10,397 nucleotides of DNA, from contig CAIQJD010000312.1 in the NCBI GenBank assembly GCA_903872005.1, forward strand, positions 1 through 10,397, in the 5' to 3' direction. Positions 1-5,613 of this stretch are shown in pieces (position 1 is the stretch's first letter; each line of letters opens with the position of its first letter). The stretch is from an uncultured bacterium. GTDB taxonomy: Bacteria > Chloroflexota > Anaerolineae > JACIWP01. The translations under genes and the position numbers were made by a program. The notes beneath the pieces are model-generated. The model was not told the DNA's origin. It ran no database searches and saw only the letters and a program-made list of their open reading frames with translations.

Positions 1-319
1 CGATGCCCAGAGAGAGCGGCCCGCTGTAGGGTTGCAGCCAGGGCAGGCGATTCAGGTATTCCTGGATGCCTTCGGCGATGCGCGCGCCGCCGAAGGCCGA
101 GGCCAGGGTGCCTACCAGGGTGATGCCGACCTGTACCGTCGCCAGGAACGTGTTGGGGTGCTCGATGAGGCGCAGGGCCTGTTGGGCGCGCGAATCGCCT
201 TCGTCGGCCAGGATGCTCAAGCGCGCCTTGCGCGCCGAAACGACGGACATCTCGGCGGCGGCAAAGAATCCGTTGAGCAAGATCAGCGCCAGGATGATGA
301 GCGCCTCGACAATCAACAT
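1..319 (-). CDS. CorC/HlyC-type (CNNM/DUF21) membrane protein, N-terminal part
   Basis: Only the first 106 residues lie in the window; the gene runs off the left edge. A hydrophobic N-terminal helix (about residues 3-20) leads into LNGFFAAAEMSVVSARKARL, the hallmark start of the CNNM/DUF21 transmembrane domain. The segment TFLATVQVGITLVGTLASAF follows, also typical of the family. Full-length members (about 430 residues) normally carry two cytoplasmic CBS domains and a CorC_HlyC domain. They are linked to Mg2+/Co2+ transport or efflux, and the old 'hemolysin' label is not a real function. The ATG at 319 is chosen because homologous proteins begin just before this helix. No good Shine-Dalgarno is visible, and the frame stays open a little upstream. 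It lies 58 bases downstream of the small gene at 378-740, same strand, and may share its promoter. Family call is strong; the ion moved is unknown. Confidence 0.9.
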   Translation of the reverse strand, partial: MLIVEALIILALILLNGFFAAAEMSVVSARKARLSILADEGDSRAQQALRLIEHPNTFLATVQVGITLVGTLASAFGGARIAEGIQEYLNRLPWLQPYSGPLSLGI

Positions 320-377
320 GGCGTCATCTTTTCTGCAGGAGGCTCCCCATGCTGCTGTTGGCCCGCCCCGCGCCGGC

Positions 378-740
378 TCAAAGCGTCTCTTCTACCTGAA
401 TCTTCAATTCGCCTACCTCGGCGGCAGTGATGCTGATGACCAGGTGGTGCAGGCCGGCCGACACAGCCAGGGCGGAAACGGCGACGGCCGCTTCGTCGTT
501 GAGATTGAAGACCAGGGGATGCGCCGGCGTGATGGCGGTCGCCGGCCGGCTCTGGCCGGCATGCATAATGGTCATCTGCTCGCGGCCGATGCTCTGACCA
601 TCGAAGAGCATCGGCGAGATCTTTGTGATCGTGCCTGGCGAGAGCGTATTCTTGATGGTGAAGGTGAAGCCATCGGCGTCAGCTCGCAAGCTGCCTTTGA
701 CGTAAAGCTTCTTGAGCAAGAAAGTGGGTATAGCCGGCAT
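378..740 (-). CDS. Conserved hypothetical protein, 120 aa, probably beta-rich
   Basis: I cannot assign a function. The protein is 120 residues long with no cysteine, no signal peptide and no membrane segment. It opens with PAIPTFLLKKLYVKGSL and continues as short alternating hydrophobic strands, ending in ELKIQVEETL. That pattern suggests a small soluble beta-sandwich. Similar short proteins in Chloroflexota-like genomes are sometimes labelled 'hydroxymethylglutaryl-CoA reductase'. I recall this from memory, and no HMG-CoA reductase catalytic motif is visible here, so that name should not be used. The start at 740 has an AGGAGA at 754-759, about 13 bases upstream, which is a long spacing. A strong promoter lies at 823-852. 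It is first in a likely two-gene unit with the CNNM protein. Composition and codon use match its neighbours. Confidence 0.75.
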   Translation of the reverse strand: MPAIPTFLLKKLYVKGSLRADADGFTFTIKNTLSPGTITKISPMLFDGQSIGREQMTIMHAGQSRPATAITPAHPLVFNLNDEAAVAVSALAVSAGLHHLVISITAAEVGELKIQVEETL

Positions 741-822
741 GATGCTGGGGCTTTCTCCTGTTTACTCATGTTGTGCGTTGGCGTCTCTGGCTTCCGCGCG
801 CGGCGCGTTCGAAGCCGGCTTG

Positions 823-852
823 AGTATAGCACAGGATGACGCCGCGTGACAA
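823..852 (-). promoter_or_regulatory. Sigma70-type promoter for the 378-740 gene
   Basis: Read on the minus strand, TTGTCA (847-852) is followed by 18 bases and then TATACT (823-828). The -10 is preceded by TGC, giving an extended -10 (TGnTATACT). Transcription would start near 815, leaving a leader of about 75 bases before the ATG at 740. It stands back to back with the fmt promoter. An inverted repeat TGACGC/GCGTCA (837-842 and 857-862) brackets this -35 box and could be an operator. Confidence 0.7.
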
Positions 853-877
853 ACTCGCGTCAAATCGCGCCGCAGGG

Positions 878-906
878 TTGCTTTTCGCGCCGTTTAGCCG
901 TATTAT
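878..906 (+). promoter_or_regulatory. Sigma70-type promoter for the fmt operon
   Basis: TTGCTT (878-883), a 17-base spacer and TATTAT (901-906) precede fmt, with a likely start near 913. A good Shine-Dalgarno, GGGAGG (926-931), lies 5 bases before the ATG at 937. No other credible promoter is seen before the next three genes, so this probably drives the whole 937-4088 unit. Confidence 0.6.
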
Positions 907-936
907 TACAGCAGGCTATTGTGATGGGAGGCGCTC

Positions 937-1893
937 ATGCGCATCGTCTTCATGGGCACGCCGGCCTTTGCGGCCGTTTCCTTGCGTGCCCTGTGCGACG
1001 CCGGCTTCGATGTCGTCGGCGTTGTCTCACAGCCGGCGCGACCGGCCGGCCGCGGTCGCGCGTTGGCGCAGCCGGCGACGGCCGAATGGGCGCTGGCGCG
1101 AGGGCTGCCGCTGATGCAGCCGGAGAAGCCGCATGCCTCGGATGTCCTGGCAACCTTGCGCGCCTGGGCGCCAGAGATCATCGTCGTGGCAGCCTACGGC
1201 CACATCTTGCGGCCGGCAATCCTCGATCTGCCACCGGCCGGCTGCATTAACGTCCATGCCTCGCTGCTGCCGGCCTATCGCGGGGCCAGCCCCATCGCGG
1301 CGGCGCTGCTGGCCGGCGATGCCGCAACCGGCGTCAGTATCATGTTGCTGGACACGGGAGCCGACACTGGCCCAGTGCTGGCGCAGCGCGCTGTGCCGAT
1401 CCTGGACCGCGACACGACTGGCTCCTTGACGGCCAGGCTGGCCGAACTCGGCGCGGCGTTGTTGGTCGAGACGCTGCCGGCGTGGCGCGCCGGCCAGATT
1501 GCGCCGCACGCGCAAGATGACAGTCGCGCCAGCGCATGTCCGCGCATCCGCAAAGAGGATGGGGCGCTCGATTGGAATATGCCGGCGCGGCAGATCTGGC
1601 AGCGCGTGCGTGCCTTTGACCCCTGGCCGGGCACATCCACGCTGTGGCGTGACCAGGCGCTCAAGATTCTGGCGCTGACGCCGGCCGGCGAGCGCGCTGC
1701 CGGGCCGGCTGGCCTGGTCGTCGCGCTGGGGCGGCAGCCGGCGGTGATCGCCGGAGATGGCGAGTTGTTGATTTTGCAGCGCGTGCAACTGGCCGGCAAG
1801 AAGCCGGCCGAAGGAGCCGATTTCGCCCGGGGGCAGCGCGCTTTCGTCGGCGCGATCCTGGGCGGCGATATTCATGCAGGAGGAACACAATGA
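937..1893 (+). CDS. fmt: Methionyl-tRNA formyltransferase
   Basis: Transfers a formyl group from 10-formyltetrahydrofolate to the amino group of Met-tRNA(fMet), making the bacterial initiator tRNA in the cytoplasm. At 318 residues it has the normal family length. The N-terminal Rossmann-like domain begins MRIVFMGTPAFA. The active-site block INVHASLLPAYRGASPI includes N105 and H107, and D143 lies in DTGADTGP; these match the catalytic Asn-His-Asp triad of the formyltransferase family. RIRKEDGALDW (about 203-213) marks the passage to the C-terminal tRNA-binding domain, which ends with LAGKKPAEGADFARGQ. The ATG at 937 is preceded by GGGAGG and a good promoter. The peptide deformylase gene def, a common partner, is not downstream. 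Instead the stop overlaps the next ATG (ATGA), so translation is probably coupled. Confidence 0.97.
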   Translation: MRIVFMGTPAFAAVSLRALCDAGFDVVGVVSQPARPAGRGRALAQPATAEWALARGLPLMQPEKPHASDVLATLRAWAPEIIVVAAYGHILRPAILDLPPAGCINVHASLLPAYRGASPIAAALLAGDAATGVSIMLLDTGADTGPVLAQRAVPILDRDTTGSLTARLAELGAALLVETLPAWRAGQIAPHAQDDSRASACPRIRKEDGALDWNMPARQIWQRVRAFDPWPGTSTLWRDQALKILALTPAGERAAGPAGLVVALGRQPAVIAGDGELLILQRVQLAGKKPAEGADFARGQRAFVGAILGGDIHAGGTQ

Positions 1894-2339
1894 CCACTTT
1901 TGACCTCAGCAAGGACTTTCAGAAAGCCCTCAAAGCGCTGGCGACGGCCAATGACTGGGACATCGAATTCAGCGGGAAGACGACCGGCGTCTTGGAGTTT
2001 GCCGACGAGTCGGGAGAGGGCGTCCCCCTGTATATTGATCAGTATGATGAGCAGATCGTCTTCACAGTCTCGGCGGCGCCGGTCTTCAAGAGCGAGGGGG
2101 AGATACCGCATGAGGCGTCTACCCATTTGTTGTCTCGCAATGCTGACCTTCCCTTCGGCTTCTGGTGTCTGGAAGAGTCCGACGAAGGGGAGATGTTCTA
2201 TTCGCTCCTCCATGCGGAGCCGCTCGGCAATATGGATACGGAACACTTCGCGGACATCGTGGATGTGTTGATGGACGAATGCGAAGCCTTCGACAAGCAG
2301 TGGGGCGGCGGCGATGCCGGCGGCGAGGACGCCCCATGA
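1890..2339 (+). CDS. YbjN/CesT-like small acidic protein
   Basis: A 149-residue acidic, cytoplasmic-looking protein with no signal peptide or membrane span. Segments such as GVPLYIDQYDEQIVFTVSA, then HLLSRNADLPFGFWCLEES, then a closing helix around DIVDVLMDECEAFDKQW, follow the alpha-beta layout of the CesT/Tir-chaperone and YbjN superfamily. In those families the repeated feature is 'LL..N..LPFG.w.l'. Members act as secretion chaperones or as poorly understood stress-linked proteins. No type III secretion genes are nearby, so a YbjN-like role is more plausible than an effector chaperone. Its ATG overlaps the fmt stop (ATGA) and follows a strong AGGAGGAA. Its last bases overlap the next gene the same way. 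It carries a single GCCGGC site, far fewer per kilobase than its neighbours. Fold assignment is moderate; function is unknown. Confidence 0.8.
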   Translation: MTTFDLSKDFQKALKALATANDWDIEFSGKTTGVLEFADESGEGVPLYIDQYDEQIVFTVSAAPVFKSEGEIPHEASTHLLSRNADLPFGFWCLEESDEGEMFYSLLHAEPLGNMDTEHFADIVDVLMDECEAFDKQWGGGDAGGEDAP

Positions 2340-3061
2340 GCCAGTATGATACGCTGCGCCAGCAGGCGGAGACGCTGGGCGCGGACTTTTTCGGCGTGGC
2401 AGATTTGGCGCCGGCGCGTGATGCGATCCTGGAGCAGGGTGGGCCGGTCGTGGCGTCTTTCCCGCGTGCCATTTCGGTCGGGGTAGCCTTGATGCACAGC
2501 ATCGTGGATCAGTTGCCACAGCGCGCCGACCGCGCCGTGGCCGTGACCTATCGCGCCCACGCCTATGACATCGTGAACGCGCGCCTCGATCAGATCACGG
2601 CGCGGCTGAGCAGTCAGTTGCAGGCAGCCGGCTATCGCGCCCTGCCGACGCCGGCTTCCAGCCAGACCGATCACACGCGTCTGGTCGGCATCTTTTCCAA
2701 CAAGATGGCGGCGCATCTGGCCGGCCTGGGCTGGATCGGCCGGAGTTGTCTGTTGGTGACGCCGAGCAATGGCCCGCGCGTCCGTTGGGCCAGCGTCTTG
2801 ACCAACGCGCCGCTGCCGGCCGGCCAGCCGATGGCCCCACAGTGCGGCGATTGCCACGAGTGCGTGGATGCTTGTCCGGTGCAGGCGTTCACCGGCCGGC
2901 TCTTTGATCCGGCCGAGCCGCGCTCGGCGCGCTACGACGCGCACAAGTGCGACGCCTACCTCCGCCATCTGCTGGAGACGCGCGGTGTGAGTGTCTGCGG
3001 GATGTGCCTGTACGCTTGCCCAAATGGGAAGAGGGCGGCCGAACGTCTATTGGGGGGCTGA
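2336..3061 (+). CDS. Short QueG-like double [4Fe-4S] protein
   Basis: A 241-residue protein related to the N-terminal and ferredoxin parts of epoxyqueuosine reductase (QueG/COG1600), a cobalamin and iron-sulfur enzyme of tRNA queuosine synthesis. NKMAAHLAGLGWIGRSCLL (about 122-140) is the family hallmark. Eight cysteines fit two [4Fe-4S] clusters: C170, C173, C176 and C180 (CGDCHECVDACP), C205, then C221, C224 and C228 (CGMCLYACP). It lacks the C-terminal HEAT-like tRNA-binding region of full-length QueG (about 350-380 residues). Where QueG has the catalytic aspartate (usually VDTGP just before the GLGWIG block), this protein reads RLVGI. It is therefore probably not a true QueG, and I give no gene symbol. 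The ATG at 2336 overlaps the previous stop. An open frame extends back to 2165, but that would overrun the previous gene and lacks family similarity. Confidence 0.85.
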   Translation: MSQYDTLRQQAETLGADFFGVADLAPARDAILEQGGPVVASFPRAISVGVALMHSIVDQLPQRADRAVAVTYRAHAYDIVNARLDQITARLSSQLQAAGYRALPTPASSQTDHTRLVGIFSNKMAAHLAGLGWIGRSCLLVTPSNGPRVRWASVLTNAPLPAGQPMAPQCGDCHECVDACPVQAFTGRLFDPAEPRSARYDAHKCDAYLRHLLETRGVSVCGMCLYACPNGKRAAERLLGG

Positions 3062-3062
3062 C

Positions 3063-4088
3063 ATGGATCAGTTGCCTGAACCACTGGCCGGGCTGGCGCG
3101 ACCGCTGCTGTCGCCGTTGGCGCGTCTGCTCTTCAGACGCGGTTGGGCGCACATGCGGCGTTCCCGGCCGGCGCGGGCATACGGAGCCTTCGCACGGGCC
3201 GGGCGCGTCGCGCACTGGGTGGGCGCGGCGGTGGTCGAGGCGCACGCGATGACCGGCCTGGGCGTGGTCTTCGCTGTCGCCGGCGCGGCTCCTGATCACC
3301 TGGAGACGGCGCAGCGCTTGCATGAAGAGGCTTTGGCGCTTTTTCGCAAGGTGGACAACTGGTTCGGGCAGGGCGTCGCGCTGGGCAACTTGGCCAACGT
3401 TTATGAGGAGACCGGGCAGAACGAGCGGGCGCTGGATGCGTATCGGCGCGCCGCGTCGCTACATCGCGCCGCCGGCGCGCGGGCCGGCGAAGCGGAAGCC
3501 TGGACCGGCGTGGCGCTGACTTATGTTGCCCTGGGCGCGCCGGCCCAGGCGCGCGCGACCCTCGAAGAGAAGGTCGTGGCTTTTTCGGCCGAGTTGGGGC
3601 GACCAGATATGCCGGCGCGCATCCTCGCACGCCTGAGCGCAAGCTATTGGGATGCCGGCGAAGACGAGGAAGCCTACACGTGTCTGGAGCAGGCGCTGGA
3701 GCTTTTCCGGCAAGCCGGCGATTGGGCCAGTCAAACCCACGCGCTGCGAGACATGGGTGTGGTGCGGGCGCGCATGGGGCAACCGGAAGAGGCGGCGCGT
3801 TTGCTGCGGCGCGCCCTGCAAGCCTGCGATCACCAGCCGGTACGCTACGAGGAAGTGAATATCTTGCACGAGTTGGCGATGACGCTGTATGGCGGCCTGG
3901 GGCAGCGCGAAGAGGCCATTCGCGTGTTGGCCGCAGCGATTGCCAGATTGCAGCACTACGGTCTGCCTGGCCCGCCGGTGCATGTTTCGCTGAAACAGAT
4001 GCGCGATGAACTATCGCGCATGCGCGCCGGCGAGCCGCTGATGCCCGCCGGCGAGGAGCCTCTTTCTGCGCCTAGCGCAGAAGCATGA
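3063..4088 (+). CDS. TPR-repeat protein
   Basis: A 341-residue soluble protein made mostly of tetratricopeptide repeats, a helical scaffold for protein binding. Units are recognisable at about residues 103-136 (GNLANVYEETGQNERALDAY), 144-170, 187-218, 225-258 and 265-298. Each has the small-residue pattern and a GQ/GE turn between helices A and B. The first 100 residues are arginine- and alanine-rich helices of no recognised domain; the last 30 are Pro/Ala/Glu-rich and probably disordered. The ATG at 3063 comes one base after the preceding stop and follows GGGGGG in ATTGGGGGG, which favours it over an open extension back to 2991. It is last in the fmt operon. Its stop lies inside the convergent zinc-ribbon gene, with a 17-base overlap and no terminator hairpin between. 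The binding partner is unknown. Confidence 0.85.
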   Translation: MDQLPEPLAGLARPLLSPLARLLFRRGWAHMRRSRPARAYGAFARAGRVAHWVGAAVVEAHAMTGLGVVFAVAGAAPDHLETAQRLHEEALALFRKVDNWFGQGVALGNLANVYEETGQNERALDAYRRAASLHRAAGARAGEAEAWTGVALTYVALGAPAQARATLEEKVVAFSAELGRPDMPARILARLSASYWDAGEDEEAYTCLEQALELFRQAGDWASQTHALRDMGVVRARMGQPEEAARLLRRALQACDHQPVRYEEVNILHELAMTLYGGLGQREEAIRVLAAAIARLQHYGLPGPPVHVSLKQMRDELSRMRAGEPLMPAGEEPLSAPSAEA

Positions 4089-5445
4089 ACAGCAGTAATG
4101 CGACCGCAATCAGGAAGATCAGGCCGACGGCTACGGTCAGACCGACGGCGGTTTCGTCCGTGGGCGCTTCGCCCTCGGTCTCGCCGGTCTGCCCGTTCAC
4201 CAGGACGTGGTATAGTTTGTCCTTGTAGTGATAGCTGAAGACCCACACCGGCAAGAGGACATGCTGGAACTTGTCCACGCCCATGCGCAACGTCGAGACA
4301 TTGAGCGATTTGTAGGTGAAGCCGGCCAGGGCCTCGGCGTCAATCTGACGCTGCACGCGCTGGCCGATCTTTTGCCGCGCCACGATGGAGGCATCGGCCA
4401 TCGAAACCTGGTAAATCTCGGCCGGCCAGGCGGCGATCATGTCCGCCGCGTAGGGTTGCAGGCCGCCCAGGTCGAACTCGTCGAGGACGCGCAGGGGGCC
4501 GGCCGGCAGGCTGTGGCTGGCCGGCACGAGGATGCCATCTTCAATGACCGCCATGTCTTCGCTGCGCGGGGCCCAGCGTTTATAGCGCCCTTCGCCTTCC
4601 AATACCATGGCTGTCCAATGGATGGAGCCGAGGAAGTTGAACGCCCAATAGGGGACATAGACCGGCCGGGGCTGGCCGGCCTTGGCCTGCTTGATCAGGT
4701 CAGATGGCCGGAACCAGCCGCCGCCCAGCCAGGCGCGGAAGCGCGCCTGGGCCTGCTCTTTCGTCAACTGGAAGGGGATGATGCCGGCCGGCTCGATGAC
4801 GTTGGGCGCAGTCTCCAGGCGCGCCACCTGCGGCGAATTGCAGAAGGGGCAGGCGACGCTAATCTGGCCGGCCGGCAGGATCGTCGTCGCGCCGCAACCC
4901 TGGCACTTGACCGAGTAGCCGGCCTGTTGCCACCGGTGCCCTTCGGCTTTGGCCATGGCGACGAAGAAGTCCTCATCGCGCGCCAGGGGGTTGATCTGCA
5001 AGGCTTCCAGGCGTGTCATGTTGTGGCCGCAATACTGGCAGACCAGTCTCTCGCGCTGCGGGTCGAATTGCATGACGCCGCCGCAGCGCGGACAGACGAA
5101 GCGGCGCGTTTCAATCGGCTGGGGTTCGGCCGGCGGTGGGGCGGCCGGCGCGTCGGGATCAATGATCTCTTCCTTGCGAAGCCGGCCGTCCAGGATCGCG
5201 AGGCCGCGCCGCGCGGTGGGGTGCGTCGGGTCGTAGGTGAGGATATCCTCCAGGTAAGCGCGGCGCTGTTTATCGTCCGGCGCAACTTCCGTCAGCCAGA
5301 GCAGCGCTTGCGTCCGATCTTCGTAGTCGGGGTTATGTTCCAGAACCCATTCCAGATAGTAGCGCGCCTCTTGGACACTGTGGGTTTTGGCGGCCGCAAC
5401 GCCGCGCACCAGTGCATCTTGGATGAGATCATGATCTAGCGACAT
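4072..5445 (-). CDS. Double zinc-ribbon protein with C-terminal membrane anchor
   Basis: A 457-residue protein. Residues 5-85 form TPR-like helices, and a Pro/Ala-rich linker follows at about 97-112. Two zinc ribbons come next: C118/C121 with C136/C139 (CPRCGG and CQYCG), and C181/C184 with C199/C202 (CQGCG and CPFC). A beta-rich region holds PVYVPYWAFNF (about 261-271) and LLPVWVFSYHYKDKLYHVLV (about 397-416), then NGQTGETEGEAP and one hydrophobic helix (about 434-456) at the extreme C-terminus. These blocks are typical of a family annotated 'TFIIB-type zinc ribbon-containing protein'; its role is not established. With no signal peptide, it probably sits tail-anchored with the ribbons in the cytoplasm. 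The ATG at 5445 follows GAGAGGG. It is transcribed away from the transketolase-like gene, apparently from a promoter that shares its -35 box. Confidence 0.85.
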   Translation of the reverse strand: MSLDHDLIQDALVRGVAAAKTHSVQEARYYLEWVLEHNPDYEDRTQALLWLTEVAPDDKQRRAYLEDILTYDPTHPTARRGLAILDGRLRKEEIIDPDAPAAPPPAEPQPIETRRFVCPRCGGVMQFDPQRERLVCQYCGHNMTRLEALQINPLARDEDFFVAMAKAEGHRWQQAGYSVKCQGCGATTILPAGQISVACPFCNSPQVARLETAPNVIEPAGIIPFQLTKEQAQARFRAWLGGGWFRPSDLIKQAKAGQPRPVYVPYWAFNFLGSIHWTAMVLEGEGRYKRWAPRSEDMAVIEDGILVPASHSLPAGPLRVLDEFDLGGLQPYAADMIAAWPAEIYQVSMADASIVARQKIGQRVQRQIDAEALAGFTYKSLNVSTLRMGVDKFQHVLLPVWVFSYHYKDKLYHVLVNGQTGETEGEAPTDETAVGLTVAVGLIFLIAVALLLFMLLR

Positions 5446-5489
5446 GAAACCCTCTCACGGCCAGGATGGCTTGTGCAATACTGCCACGT

Positions 5490-5518
5490 ATTGTACCGTC
5501 AGCCTGTCGCAATTGCAA
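5490..5518 (-). promoter_or_regulatory. Promoter for the zinc-ribbon gene, sharing its -35 box
   Basis: On the minus strand, TTGCAA (5513-5518), a 17-base spacer and TACAAT (5490-5495) form a good sigma70-type promoter for the gene starting at 5445. TTGCAA is its own reverse complement, so the same six bases can also act as the -35 of the plus-strand promoter. The leader would be about 38 bases. Confidence 0.55.
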
Positions 5519-5541
5519 GAAGGCGCAACCTGTGGTAACAT
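5513..5541 (+). promoter_or_regulatory. Promoter for the transketolase-like gene, sharing its -35 box
   Basis: TTGCAA (5513-5518), a 17-base spacer and TAACAT (5536-5541) precede the GTG at 5614. The -10 is preceded by TGG, which supplies an extended -10 element and makes up for the weaker hexamer. The leader would be about 65 bases. The 168-base gap 5446-5613 holds nothing else that I recognise. Confidence 0.5.
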
Positions 5542-5598
5542 TTCGCTGAACCGTTTTCGTATGGCAGCGATGATTGCATACCGCATACGAGACCTGAG

Positions 5599-5605
5599 AA
5601 AGGAG
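5599..5605 (+). promoter_or_regulatory. Shine-Dalgarno that sets the GTG start at 5614
   Basis: AAAGGAG lies 8 bases before GTG 5614. The first in-frame ATG is far inside the conserved N-terminal region, so GTG is the likely start. Confidence 0.75.
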
Positions 5606-5613
5606 TTCGCATT

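Noticed and set aside
66..839. Open frame of 257 codons on the plus strand
   Set aside because: It crosses two minus-strand genes and their promoter, changes composition along its length and has no motif.
1027..1890. Open frame of 287 codons on the minus strand, antisense to fmt
   Set aside because: fmt is certain from its catalytic motifs, and the antisense product has no recognisable sequence.
2165..2335. Longer N-terminus for the QueG-like protein, starting at 2165
   Set aside because: It would overlap the YbjN-like gene by more than 170 bases in another frame. The ATGA at 2336 and family similarity support the shorter start.
2991..3062. Longer N-terminus for the TPR protein, starting at 2991
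   Set aside because: It would overlap the conserved last cysteine region of the QueG-like gene. ATG 3063 comes one base after that stop and follows a G-rich ribosome binding site.
4228..5439. Open frame of 403 codons on the plus strand, antisense to the zinc-ribbon gene
   Set aside because: It is a shadow frame. The minus-strand protein has zinc ribbons, family motifs and a terminal membrane helix; the plus-strand product has nothing recognisable.
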